From Paenibacillus antibioticophila (GTDB taxonomy: Bacteria; Bacillota; Bacilli; Paenibacillales; Paenibacillaceae), in contig NZ_HG005139.1 in assembly GCF_000455265.1 (NCBI RefSeq), positions 611,773 to 675,772 of the forward strand: a stretch of DNA of 64,000 nt, in the 5' to 3' direction. A program made the translations under genes and the position numbers. Each line of letters begins with the position of its first letter. Position 1 is the stretch's first letter. Below, piece after piece: positions 9,282 to 16,856 of this stretch. Under the pieces are notes generated by a model. It did no database searches and was not told where the DNA came from. It saw only the letters and a program-made list of their open reading frames with translations.

Positions 9282-9701
9282 GTGTTGAGAGAAAGTATTG
9301 ATCCGCTGCTGGAGCAGCCGGTAGGTTTGATGGCAGGGTATTTTTCTGTAGCTGTTATCGAATTGATCGTATTTCTTTCGTGTTTCGAGCTTGTGACCAA
9401 ATATCGTTGCTGGCATGAGATCAAGCGGGGCAATATCGCTGCATCATTGGCAACGGGCGGAAAAATCTTCGCTCTGTGCAATATTTTGCGCTTTGCGACC
9501 GCACGCTCGAACATTTATGACTTCATGGCCTGGTCTTTTGTAGGAGCGTTCCTGTTGTTCTTGGCTTACATCATGTTTGAGTTCCTGACACCAGTATTTC
9601 AGATCGACAAGGAGATCGCCGAAGGGAATACAGCGGTAGGGCTGATTGCCATGGCAGTCTCCGTCTCCGTATCCTTTGTAATTGGAGCTTGTATCGCATA
9701 G
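9282..9701 (+). CDS. yshE: DUF350 membrane protein (YshE-like)
   Basis: A 139-residue membrane protein with four predicted helices (AGYFSVAVIELIVFLSCFEL, ATGGKIFALCNILRF, AWSFVGAFLLFLAYIMFEF, VGLIAMAVSVSVSFVIGA). The acidic/polar loop QIDKEIAEGNTAVGL between the last two is typical of DUF350. It follows mutS2 by 12 bp with GAGGAGG between them, the same order as mutS2-yshE in Bacillus subtilis. Start is GTG 9282 or TTG 9285. Function is not established. Confidence 0.85.
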   Translation: MLRESIDPLLEQPVGLMAGYFSVAVIELIVFLSCFELVTKYRCWHEIKRGNIAASLATGGKIFALCNILRFATARSNIYDFMAWSFVGAFLLFLAYIMFEFLTPVFQIDKEIAEGNTAVGLIAMAVSVSVSFVIGACIA

Positions 9702-9713
9702 GGGGGATTCTTG

Positions 9714-9797
9714 GTGCTGAAAAATTTGGTCCGAGTTCTGTTTGTGGCTTCAATGTTATTTCTGGTAGCAGGTATTATTTTTTTGTGGAATGCTTAA
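9714..9797 (+). CDS. 27-residue single-pass membrane peptide
   Basis: A GTG codon at 9714 is preceded by GGGGGGATTC and opens a frame of 27 codons reading MLKNLVRVLFVASMLFLVAG and then IIFLWNA. It has two basic residues at the N-terminus and one hydrophobic span of ~20 residues, a typical small membrane protein. It starts 12 bp after the DUF350 gene, so it is probably co-translated from the same message. No known family recognised. Confidence 0.6.
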   Translation: MLKNLVRVLFVASMLFLVAGIIFLWNA

Positions 9798-9863
9798 AGT
9801 GCATGTTCAAAACAACCTCTTAAAAGATTTAGGCTGGGTGGCCTATGGAAGGATGTAAATAAC

Positions 9864-10400
9864 ATGGTAGAAACTACAATTTGCCCATGGTGTCAGACAG
9901 AGATTGTCTGGGATGAGGAGCTGGGACCCGAGGAAGAATGCCCTTATTGCCATAATGAACTGAAGGGATACCGAACGCTTAATATTGCCCTGGGCTCGGA
10001 TGAAGATTGGGAGGATGAAGACGAGACTTCCGGTGATGATACGGATGATGCAGGGCTCTGGCAGGAGGATGAGGAGAGCCATTTGAACGCGATCCGCAGG
10101 GTAGAAGCTTTTGCTGGTGCGGGCGGAGACCTTTTGGCCTATGAATCGGGAGTAGAGAAGCAACTGGACGCTCAAGAGGAGGTTCCGGAGTGTCCTCACT
10201 GCCGGGAGTATATGCTGCATGCAGGAACAGAGCCATTGCCTCAGGGCTTTAAGCCGGTACAAATGCAAGCGAAGGATACGCCTATACTTCAGTCAAGCGC
10301 CGTCTTGAATGTCTATGTCTGCTCGGCCTGCTTCCAGGTTAGCCGCTTTTTGTCCGAGGATGACCGGAATCAGTTGATCAAGACAGTTAGCGAAGAGTAA
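9864..10400 (+). CDS. two-zinc-ribbon protein of unknown function
   Basis: A 178-residue cytoplasmic protein with two Cys4 sites: Cys7/Cys10 with Cys26/Cys29 at the N-terminus (CPWC ... CPYC), and Cys110/Cys113 with Cys153/Cys156 near the C-terminus (CPHC ... CSAC). A very acidic linker (residues ~45-72) separates them. Each set looks like a zinc ribbon. I recognise no named family. GAAGGATG precedes the ATG. It stands alone between the mutS2 group and a convergent oxidoreductase gene. Confidence 0.75.
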   Translation: MVETTICPWCQTEIVWDEELGPEEECPYCHNELKGYRTLNIALGSDEDWEDEDETSGDDTDDAGLWQEDEESHLNAIRRVEAFAGAGGDLLAYESGVEKQLDAQEEVPECPHCREYMLHAGTEPLPQGFKPVQMQAKDTPILQSSAVLNVYVCSACFQVSRFLSEDDRNQLIKTVSEE

Positions 10401-10409
10401 GAACAAGAT

Positions 10410-10457
10410 GAAGCACCAGATCCGCCCCTTAACTGGAAGGGACAGGTCTGGTGCTTC
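10410..10457. terminator. shared convergent terminator hairpin
   Basis: GAAGCACCAGATC...CCCTT pairs with AAGGGACAGGTCTGGTGCTTC. The stop codon of the minus-strand oxidoreductase (10429-10431) lies in the loop, so the hairpin overlaps its coding end. The T tract is weak on both sides. Confidence 0.55.
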
Positions 10458-11658
10458 TTGTTAATGAGAACATTTCTGCATCCTCTCGTGAAATGCCCAT
10501 AATAAGGTCAGTAATTATTTCAGCACCCAGCATGCTGCACACGGTCCCGTTCCCTCCATATCCCTCCAGAAAGTAACAGCGGGGAAAGTCAGGGTGGCCT
10601 CCGATGAACGGTAATCCGTCATGTGTCCGCCCGAATACGGCTCCCCAGGAGCGCTTGATCTGGAGCGAGGATTTTTCAGGGAACATCTGATGAAGCAGAT
10701 GCAATAGATCCTTGCCCTTCTGAATCTCCCTTCCTTCCTTAAGTCCTCCTGGAGGAAGGGGCTCATCCAATCCGCCGATAATAATATTTCCGCCTGAAGT
10801 GGTTCGCATATACAAATAGGGACGGGCTGTCTCCCAAATCAGGCAGCGTTCAAACCAATCATTGAAATGGGCTGCGGAATCAGTAGCAATGGCATAACTG
10901 GTAACGAGTTCTGCACCAGGCTCCCGCTTCAGAGTTTGAGCCATATAGCCTGTCGCGAAGATAACGTGCTTCGCCTTGATCGTGTTGGCCCCGCATCGGC
11001 AGATCACCCCGTCCGGGCGGAACGTGTCTATTTGAATGGGGGAGTATTCAAATACCTGAACGCCTTTGGAGGCGGCGTGGCTGACTAGGCCGCGAGTGAA
11101 ATCAACGGGCTGAATCTCCGCATCACCCTTCGTGTAAATCGCGGCAGGTCGTTGAAAGGGAAATTTACTGCCGATTTGATCGGCATCCAGCCATTCTGCA
11201 GGAAATCCATATTTCTGGAGGGTCGCATATTCATTATGCAGCATAGGTACATCTTCTTCGCTGCTTGCTAGATAGAGGCTGGGGCGTGTCTCCAGTGCGT
11301 GAAGATGAAGCGATTGATTGATTTCCTTCAGATGCTCCAATGAAGACCAGCATACACGGTAGAAATGTACGGCCTTTTGCTCGCCCAGGGAATGTATGAA
11401 GGAAGTCAGGCTCTTATCGTTGGCATACTGAATGAGCCCGGTATTGACAAGGGTGCTTCCGGTGCCGATGGTATTCTGTTCGGACAAGACTACGGACAAC
11501 CCCTGCTGATGCAGCAAATGAGCGCATAGCGCTCCTCCGATGCCGCCGCCTATGATCAGACAATCGCAGGTGAGGTCTTGCATAAGCTTGGGATAAGTGG
11601 CTCGGGGCTCACGGGTGTCCAGATTCATCCAGAGATAATTGCCGATGTGCAGCTTCAT
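10429..11658 (-). CDS. FAD-dependent oxidoreductase (DAO/glycine-oxidase-like)
   Basis: A 409-residue flavoprotein of the D-amino-acid-oxidase/glycerol-3-phosphate-dehydrogenase-like fold. The N-terminal dinucleotide-binding motif CLIIGGGIGGALCAHLL has its GxGxxG glycines at 37-42; the C-terminal FAD loop reads GAVFGRTHDGLPFIGGHP and EGYGGNGTVCSMLGAEI. Such enzymes oxidise amines or amino acids, with electrons passing to FAD and oxygen; the substrate cannot be read from the sequence. Start is ATG with AAGGAGG at the right distance. Monocistronic; its stop codon sits inside the terminator hairpin shared with the zinc-ribbon gene. Confidence 0.85.
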   Translation of the reverse strand: MKLHIGNYLWMNLDTREPRATYPKLMQDLTCDCLIIGGGIGGALCAHLLHQQGLSVVLSEQNTIGTGSTLVNTGLIQYANDKSLTSFIHSLGEQKAVHFYRVCWSSLEHLKEINQSLHLHALETRPSLYLASSEEDVPMLHNEYATLQKYGFPAEWLDADQIGSKFPFQRPAAIYTKGDAEIQPVDFTRGLVSHAASKGVQVFEYSPIQIDTFRPDGVICRCGANTIKAKHVIFATGYMAQTLKREPGAELVTSYAIATDSAAHFNDWFERCLIWETARPYLYMRTTSGGNIIIGGLDEPLPPGGLKEGREIQKGKDLLHLLHQMFPEKSSLQIKRSWGAVFGRTHDGLPFIGGHPDFPRCYFLEGYGGNGTVCSMLGAEIITDLIMGISREDAEMFSLTRSTRPVPSS

Positions 11659-11793
11659 CTTTGCTCCTCCTTACAAAGTCACCTATCTCAATATTCACCT
11701 GGATGACATAAGTATAACCAGCCTCTCCTTATAAAAATTAGGAACAAGGATATAATATGCCACGAACGCATAATACAACCTGGAGGAGTCAAC

Positions 11794-12027
11794 ATGAACA
11801 ATCACCAAATGCAGGCGCTCTCCGGCAAGGAGCTTAATTACATCGCCGATAGTATTGCCAATGAGGACATGCTGATCAAGATGTGTGCTGCTGCGGTCCA
11901 AATCTCGACACATCCGCAGATTACGCAGGCAGTCACCCAGCATATTCAGGCTCACGAACAGCACATGGACAAGCTTCGCGATGCGCTCAAGCAGCATCAG
12001 CCGCTTGCCCCCGGACAGACACAATAG
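11794..12027 (+). CDS. small CotF-like spore coat family protein
   Basis: A 77-residue all-helical protein (LSGKELNYIADSIANEDML, AAAVQISTHPQITQAVTQH, HEQHMDKLRDAL) resembling one half of the ferritin-like CotF fold. GGAGG precedes the ATG. It pairs with the next gene, which looks like a second coat-F-type protein. A CATAATACA sequence at 11769-11777 resembles a sporulation sigma -10 box, but I could not assign a -35. The coat function is inferred from family and pairing. Confidence 0.65.
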   Translation: MNNHQMQALSGKELNYIADSIANEDMLIKMCAAAVQISTHPQITQAVTQHIQAHEQHMDKLRDALKQHQPLAPGQTQ

Positions 12028-12074
12028 CCTGCTCCACACATCCATGGACTATAACGACAACAGGAGGGAATCAA

Positions 12075-12458
12075 GTGAACAATCAGCTTCAGAATGACAT
12101 GCTGCCGCAGGATGATCTGTTAAAAATAATGCTGGCTGACTTGAGACGAACTTCGCGCGAATATACGACGGCAACTACGGAAGCCTCATGTCCCGCAATC
12201 CGCAGCTTATTCTCGGAACTGACCGATAGCACCTTGAAATTGCAAGGCGAACTGTACAAGCTGATGGAGCAGCAGCAGATATATACCAAGCCTGCCGGGG
12301 CTTCACGTAAAGAAGTAGATCAAAATCTGCAGGAAGCGGAACAGGCATGCATGAAGGCGAAGCAACTTGTCGCTCAGCATCAAAGTCAGCTGGGAAGCGT
12401 AGCTGCACATATGTCTAACGTATCCCCTCATCAGGTGAATACAAAGCCATATAACTAG
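12075..12458 (+). CDS. CotF-like spore coat protein
   Basis: A 127-residue helical protein (NNQLQNDMLPQDDLLKIMLA, then DLRRTSREYTTATTEASCP and AIRSLFSELTDSTLKLQGEL). This matches the CotF pattern of a two-helix ferritin-like unit followed by a Gln-rich tail. The frame is open from 11883, but the GTG at 12075 has CAGGAGGGA five bases upstream and follows the previous gene by 47 bp, so it is preferred. Likely made late in sporulation with its neighbour. Confidence 0.7.
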   Translation: MNNQLQNDMLPQDDLLKIMLADLRRTSREYTTATTEASCPAIRSLFSELTDSTLKLQGELYKLMEQQQIYTKPAGASRKEVDQNLQEAEQACMKAKQLVAQHQSQLGSVAAHMSNVSPHQVNTKPYN

Positions 12459-12510
12459 CCGTCAGGGCTACAGTTCAAGGCTACAGTACGTGCTCGACTT
12501 GCAAGTCATC

Positions 12511-12556
12511 GGCGTTCGCTTCGGGGGAAATCTTCCATGAAGCGGACGTTTTTATT
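12511..12556 (+). terminator. terminator of the coat gene pair
   Basis: GCGTTCGCTTC pairs with GAAGCGGACGT across a ~20-nt loop and is followed by TTTTTATTT. Confidence 0.65.
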
Positions 12557-12653
12557 TGCAGGAGTAACAAATTCATGTAATATAAGTAGTAAATTTGATT
12601 CCGAGACTTTAGGTGTGATTGACCTGAATCGGAACAGCGCTGGAGGATGAAGC

Positions 12654-13154
12654 ATGAAACCATTAAGCGAATTGAAGCTGAAAGTGCTGGATCTTCTGAG
12701 AGAGGATGCCCGCCGGGATCCTAAGCTGCTGGCGACTTTGGTAGGCTCGTCGGAGCAGGAAGTGGCTGAGGTGATCGCCGAGCTTGAAGAGGATCATGTA
12801 ATTGTGAAGTATGCGACAGTGGTCAATTCTAGCAAGTTGGATGATGAGAAGGTAACCGCACTGATCGAAGTGCAGATTACACCTGAGCGCGGACGCGGCT
12901 TTGAAGCGATTGCGGAGCGGATTTACTTGTTCCCGCAGGTGATGTCCGTTTACCTCATGTCTGGCGCCTATGATTTGCTCGTAGAGGTTGAAGGACGCAA
13001 CCTGAAGGAAGTCGCGAGCTTTGTCTCCGACAAGCTGTCTCCGCTGGAATCGGTACTGTCGACGAAGACGCATTTTATTCTAAAAAAATACAAGCAGGAC
13101 GGTATCATCTTCGAGGACCCTGAGGAAGATCGCCGTCTGATGATTTCTCCGTAA
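12654..13154 (+). CDS. yugG: Lrp/AsnC family regulator (YugG/AlaR-like)
   Basis: A 166-residue feast/famine regulator. A winged helix-turn-helix occupies residues ~5-50 (LDLLREDARRDPKLLATLVG) and a RAM ligand-binding domain follows (ALIEVQITPERGRGFEAIAE, VMSVYLMSGAYDLLVEVEG). It starts at ATG after GGAGGATGA and ends 13 bp before an aminotransferase gene. In Bacillus subtilis the same pair, yugG-yugH (alaR-alaT), controls and catalyses alanine transamination. The alanine link is by analogy; the regulator class is clear. Confidence 0.85.
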   Translation: MKPLSELKLKVLDLLREDARRDPKLLATLVGSSEQEVAEVIAELEEDHVIVKYATVVNSSKLDDEKVTALIEVQITPERGRGFEAIAERIYLFPQVMSVYLMSGAYDLLVEVEGRNLKEVASFVSDKLSPLESVLSTKTHFILKKYKQDGIIFEDPEEDRRLMISP

Positions 13155-13167
13155 AGGAAGTAATGTC

Positions 13168-14382
13168 ATGAGTATTCATTCACAGGAAGAGCAGCACATG
13201 GAATCGGCCGGCAAGACGATGACGTCCTATTTGGCGCCCCGCGTACGGGATATTCAGCCTTCAGGGATACGCCGCTTCTTTGACCTGGCCAGTGGAAACA
13301 AAGATATTATTACGCTGGGTGTAGGGGAGCCTGACTTTATTACACCCTGGCATGTAAGAGAAGCCTGCGTATACTCTTTGGAACGCGGATTTACAAGCTA
13401 CACCAGCAATGCGGGCACCCCTGAGCTGCGGGAAGCCATTGCAGAGTACTTATATAACAGTTATCAGGTAAAATATAATCCAAAGGATGAAATCCTGGTT
13501 ACCGTAGGGGCGAGCGAAGCGATTGATCTGGCCTTGCGTGCTTTGATCGTACCCGGGGACGAGATTCTTATCCCTGTTCCTTGCTATATCTCCTACTCTC
13601 CAATTACGGCCGTCGGAGGCGGCGTACCCGTTGAGGTCGAGACCTTTGCGAAGGACAGCTTCAAGCTCCAGGCCGCGCAGCTTGAAGCCAAGATTACGCC
13701 TAAATCAAAGGTTCTGATTCTTAATTACCCGAGCAATCCGACGGGGGGGATTATGAGCTATGAGGACTGGCTTCCCATTGCCAAGCTTGTTGAAAAGCAT
13801 GATTTGATCGTTATTTCCGATGAGATTTATTCAGAGTTGACCTATGGAGAGAAGCATGTCAGCTTTGCTTCGATTCCTGGCATGAAGGATCGCACGATTC
13901 TCGTCAATGGCTTCTCCAAAGCCTTTGCCATGACGGGCTGGCGGATGGGGTATGCTTGCGGACACCCGGACTTGATCTATGCGATGCTGAAGATCCACCA
14001 ATATACGGTCATGTGTGCTCCGGTCATGGGACAAATTGCTGCGCTTGAGGCCTTGAAGAACGGCCTGGAGGAAAAGGATCATATGGTGGAGTCGTACAAT
14101 CAGCGCAGACGTCTGATTGTTCAGGGCTTGCGGGACATCGGTCTTGCCTGTCATGAGCCGCAGGGTGCTTTCTATGCCTTCCCAAGCATAGAATCAACCG
14201 GACTCACCTCCGAGGAGTTTGCTACGGGCTTGCTGAAGGAGGCCAAAGTTGCCGCCGTACCGGGCAATGTCTTCGGCGCAGGGGGAGAAGGCTTCCTCCG
14301 CTGCTCCTATGCGACCTCTGTGAACCAGATCAGCGAGGCGCTGCACCGGATTGGACAATTTGTCCACCAACTGAATAGATAA
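13168..14382 (+). CDS. yugH: class I/II PLP aminotransferase (YugH/AlaT-like)
   Basis: A 404-residue fold-type I aminotransferase. It shows YTSNAGTPELREAIAEY, NYPSNPTGG, VISDEIYSELTY (cofactor Asp and Tyr) and NGFSKAFAMTGWRMGY, whose Lys251 should form the Schiff base with PLP; a conserved Arg near the end (LRCSYATS) binds the carboxylate. Placement directly after an Lrp regulator matches yugGH of Bacillus, where the enzyme is an alanine transaminase; aspartate or aromatic specificity is possible. A weak AGGAAG precedes the ATG. Confidence 0.88.
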   Translation: MSIHSQEEQHMESAGKTMTSYLAPRVRDIQPSGIRRFFDLASGNKDIITLGVGEPDFITPWHVREACVYSLERGFTSYTSNAGTPELREAIAEYLYNSYQVKYNPKDEILVTVGASEAIDLALRALIVPGDEILIPVPCYISYSPITAVGGGVPVEVETFAKDSFKLQAAQLEAKITPKSKVLILNYPSNPTGGIMSYEDWLPIAKLVEKHDLIVISDEIYSELTYGEKHVSFASIPGMKDRTILVNGFSKAFAMTGWRMGYACGHPDLIYAMLKIHQYTVMCAPVMGQIAALEALKNGLEEKDHMVESYNQRRRLIVQGLRDIGLACHEPQGAFYAFPSIESTGLTSEEFATGLLKEAKVAAVPGNVFGAGGEGFLRCSYATSVNQISEALHRIGQFVHQLNR

Positions 14383-14443
14383 CAACCTGTTATTACCGGA
14401 GCGCCGAGAATTTATCGCAATTAACAGTTATTTCAATAATTAA

Positions 14444-14473
14444 TTGATCATTGGATGATTCTCATGGTATAAT
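14444..14473 (+). promoter_or_regulatory. sigma-A-like promoter of the Spo0E-like gene
   Basis: TTGATC at 14444-14449 and TATAAT at 14468-14473 with an 18-bp spacer, 24 bp before the ATG at 14497. Confidence 0.6.
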
Positions 14474-14496
14474 TTGATTTTGGAAGGTGCTTTAAG

Positions 14497-14796
14497 ATGC
14501 TCTGGGAGGGATTTCTTTTGGGTTGTGGTGAGAGAAAATTGCCATTCGAAATGGATGATTTTACAGCTGGAAATGGCAATCATTTGAATGAATGGGAAGA
14601 TGAAGCGAGTCGGATGACTTCACCACATGCAGTATCTCCCTATACGCTGGAAGACGAAATTCGCATTTTACGTTGTAAGATGGTAAAGCTGTTTCAACAA
14701 GAGAACTCATTTACATCGGATAATGTGATCGAGATCAGCAGTCTTCTTGACCTGAAAATCAATGAATTTATGAGGACATATCAGAAACATGAATAG
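14497..14796 (+). CDS. Spo0E-like aspartyl-phosphate phosphatase
   Basis: A 99-residue protein. Residues ~50-96 form the two-helix Spo0E domain (LEDEIRILRCKMVKLFQQ, then the signature SSLLDLKI at 81-88, a variant of SQxLDxxI). In this family such proteins dephosphorylate Spo0A-P or partner response regulators and delay sporulation. The N-terminal ~45 residues are a polar extension not usual in the short family members; a start at an internal ATG (14551) would remove part of it, but GGAAGGTG supports 14497. A sigma-A-type promoter and its own terminator make it monocistronic. Confidence 0.75.
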   Translation: MLWEGFLLGCGERKLPFEMDDFTAGNGNHLNEWEDEASRMTSPHAVSPYTLEDEIRILRCKMVKLFQQENSFTSDNVIEISSLLDLKINEFMRTYQKHE

Positions 14797-14806
14797 CAGC
14801 ACCTTG

Positions 14807-14834
14807 GAGACGCCGGAAGGCGTTTCTTGTTTTT
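14807..14834 (+). terminator. terminator of the Spo0E-like gene
   Basis: GAGACGCC, a GGAA tetraloop, GGCGTTTC, then TTGTTTTT. Confidence 0.85.
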
Positions 14835-14880
14835 CATCACCCATTAGCGATATATTGGAGACAGAAAGCGGGGAGAGCAT

Positions 14881-15453
14881 ATGAAATTGTATACGCGAAC
14901 CGGAGATACGGGGCAAACCTCGGTTATAGGAGGAAGAGTCGATAAGGATGATCTTCGGATAGAGGCTTATGGTACGATTGATGAATTGAACAGCTATGTT
15001 GGCTTGGCTGCCGCTTACGTGGATCCTGCGCGCTCCGGAGACTTAAGCGACCAGCTTCAACAGATTCAGCATGAATTGTTCGATTGCGGAGCTGATCTGG
15101 CCTATGCGACAGAGGATGAGGATCGGTATAAAGTCCGCGGAGAGCTATCGGCTCGGCTCGAGGTTTGGATGGATCAATATCAGCAGGAAACGCCTCCAAT
15201 CGAAAAATTCATCCTTCCAGGCGGAACCCAATTAGCTGCAGCACTCCATGTCTGCCGGACAGTCTGCCGCCGTGCTGAACGGAGAGTAGTGAGTCTTTTC
15301 CGGACCAAGCAAGGCAATGCGGAGGTTCTGATCTATCTCAACCGGCTGTCCGATTATTTCTTTGCGGCTGCACGGGTTGCCAACTACCGTTTGGATCAGG
15401 AGGATGTCGAATATATTCGCAGTGCCAATGTGTTCGGCAAGTCTGGGAAATGA
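14881..15453 (+). CDS. pduO: PduO-type ATP:cob(I)alamin adenosyltransferase
   Basis: A 190-residue enzyme that transfers the adenosyl group of ATP to cob(I)alamin, making coenzyme B12. The N-terminal MKLYTRTGDTGQTSVIGGRV is the ATP-binding loop of the family, followed by DDLRIEAYGTIDELNSYVG and the helical VCRRAERRVVSL and LNRLSDYFFAAAR segments. It corresponds to YvqK of Bacillus. The stop overlaps the next start as ATGA, so it is translationally coupled to the pseudouridine synthase gene. Confidence 0.93.
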   Translation: MKLYTRTGDTGQTSVIGGRVDKDDLRIEAYGTIDELNSYVGLAAAYVDPARSGDLSDQLQQIQHELFDCGADLAYATEDEDRYKVRGELSARLEVWMDQYQQETPPIEKFILPGGTQLAAALHVCRTVCRRAERRVVSLFRTKQGNAEVLIYLNRLSDYFFAAARVANYRLDQEDVEYIRSANVFGKSGK

Positions 15454-16394
15454 GCTCGTATTATGATCCTATCTCTTACCTGGTAACCGAGGATGAGAAT
15501 GGCTGGCAGGTAAAGAAGGTATTGCAGCGAAAGCTGGGGGTATCCCGCAAGCTGATGTCACGAATCAAGCTGACGGAGCGCGGTGTACTGTTGAACGGAA
15601 CTAGGGTGTATATTAGCGCGCTAGTGAAAACGGGGGATTGGGTATCCATTTCCCTGGAGAAGGAGTCGTCGGAGGATATACTTCCTCAGCCGATTCCCTT
15701 TGATATCGTGTATGAAGATGACGCTCTATTAATCGTGAATAAAGCATCGGGTATCATTGTGCATCCAACCCATGGTCACTATACGGATACATTAGCTAAT
15801 GGGGTGGTGTACTATTGGCAGGAGCAGGGGAAGCAGTATCGCTTCCGGCCGGTGCCTCGGCTGGATCAGGAGACAAGCGGTTTGATTGCAATTGCAAAAA
15901 ATGCATATATTCATCAGCATATTTCCGAGCAGTTGATCGCAGGGACGGTGACTAAAAAATATACAGCTCTGGTGTACGGGTGCCCGGAGCATCCGGAAGG
16001 CACTATTGACGGTCCCATTGACCGGGATCCGGAGCAGCCTCACCGGAGAATCGTTACCCCGGAGGGTTACCCTGCTTTGACAAGCTATAAAGTGATTCAT
16101 TGCTATCCGGGTGAAATAGGAGCACAGGTTGAATTACGCCTAGGTACCGGGAGAACCCATCAAATCCGGGTTCACATGACCTCGATCGGCCATCCTTTGA
16201 TAGGGGACAAGATGTACACCTTGGAGCATGGAGAGACGGACTCCATGGAGGAGTGGATCGGGAGGCAGGCCCTGCATGCTTCAGAGCTGGGATTCCGGCA
16301 CCCGTTAACTGGAGAAGAACTGTTATTTAAGGCCCCGTTGCCTGCCGATATGGAGTTGCTGAGACAGAGACTTGAAGGAGGAACAAAAGGATGA
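15450..16394 (+). CDS. RluA family RNA pseudouridine synthase
   Basis: A 314-residue enzyme that converts uridine to pseudouridine in rRNA or tRNA. An S4-like RNA-binding segment (LGVSRKLMSRIKLTERGVLL) precedes the catalytic domain. The catalytic motif PRLDQETSGL holds the conserved Asp139; later motifs include LGTGRTHQIRVHMTSIGHPL. The family resembles RluD; the exact target cannot be read. ATGA overlaps on both sides tie it to the adenosyltransferase and the ArsC-like gene. Confidence 0.92.
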   Translation: MSSYYDPISYLVTEDENGWQVKKVLQRKLGVSRKLMSRIKLTERGVLLNGTRVYISALVKTGDWVSISLEKESSEDILPQPIPFDIVYEDDALLIVNKASGIIVHPTHGHYTDTLANGVVYYWQEQGKQYRFRPVPRLDQETSGLIAIAKNAYIHQHISEQLIAGTVTKKYTALVYGCPEHPEGTIDGPIDRDPEQPHRRIVTPEGYPALTSYKVIHCYPGEIGAQVELRLGTGRTHQIRVHMTSIGHPLIGDKMYTLEHGETDSMEEWIGRQALHASELGFRHPLTGEELLFKAPLPADMELLRQRLEGGTKG

Positions 16395-16759
16395 GCAGAC
16401 TGGTTGTCTATCAATATCCCCCGTGCGGAACCTGCCGCAAGGCAGTGAAATGGCTGGAACAGCATGGATTTGAGCTTGATTTGCGCAATATCAAAGAGGC
16501 TCCTCCATCCGTTAAGGAGCTCGCTGAACTGCTGGACAAGAGCGGACTGGAGCTGAAGAAATTCTGGAATACAAGCGGTGACGCCTATCGTGAGCAAGGA
16601 TTGAAGGACAAGCTTCCTGCGATGAGCCGCGAGGAGCAGATGGCATTGCTCGCTTCGAACGGGATGCTGATCAAGCGGCCGATCGTATATGACGGCACCC
16701 GTGTGACGGTAGGCTTCAAGGAAGAGATGTATGAGCAAGCCTGGAAGGAGAAGGAATGA
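16391..16759 (+). CDS. ArsC/Spx family thioredoxin-fold protein (YusI-like)
   Basis: A 122-residue protein of the ArsC/Spx/MgsR family. The N-terminal CGTC (Cys12 and Cys15) is a CxxC redox site, and KRPIVYDGTRVTVGFKEEMY is the usual C-terminal segment. True Spx has a CxxC as well but carries features for binding the RNA polymerase alpha subunit that I do not see; length and sequence fit the YusI subgroup of unknown role better. Third gene of an overlapping set. Confidence 0.8.
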   Translation: MSRLVVYQYPPCGTCRKAVKWLEQHGFELDLRNIKEAPPSVKELAELLDKSGLELKKFWNTSGDAYREQGLKDKLPAMSREEQMALLASNGMLIKRPIVYDGTRVTVGFKEEMYEQAWKEKE

Positions 16760-16784
16760 CTAGTAATACGCTGTATTGCTAGTC
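16758..16784 (+). other. perfect hairpin at the end of the ArsC-like gene
   Basis: GACTAGTAATAC and GTATTGCTAGTC form a 12-bp stem with a 3-nt loop; the stop codon lies in the left arm. No T run follows, so this is a message-end stabiliser or a weak terminator rather than a canonical one. Confidence 0.5.
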
Positions 16785-16790
16785 TCCAAC

Positions 16791-16819
16791 TTGAATCTTG
16801 CCTATGGAGGTGATATAAC
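16791..16819 (+). promoter_or_regulatory. promoter of the LacI regulator gene
   Basis: TTGAAT at 16791-16796 and TATAAC at 16814-16819 with a 17-bp spacer; the operator lies 15 bp downstream of the -10. Confidence 0.65.
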
Positions 16820-16833
16820 TTAAAGAACAAGTG

Positions 16834-16843
16834 AAACGTTTAA
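16834..16843. promoter_or_regulatory. LacI-type operator, copy 1 (autoregulation)
   Basis: The palindromic core AAACGTTT (16834-16841) followed by AA lies between the lacI-type promoter and its TTG start. Copies at 20334 and 21472 extend this to TAAACGTTTA. The position allows the regulator to repress itself. Confidence 0.75.
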
Positions 16844-16856
16844 AGGATGATGAACC

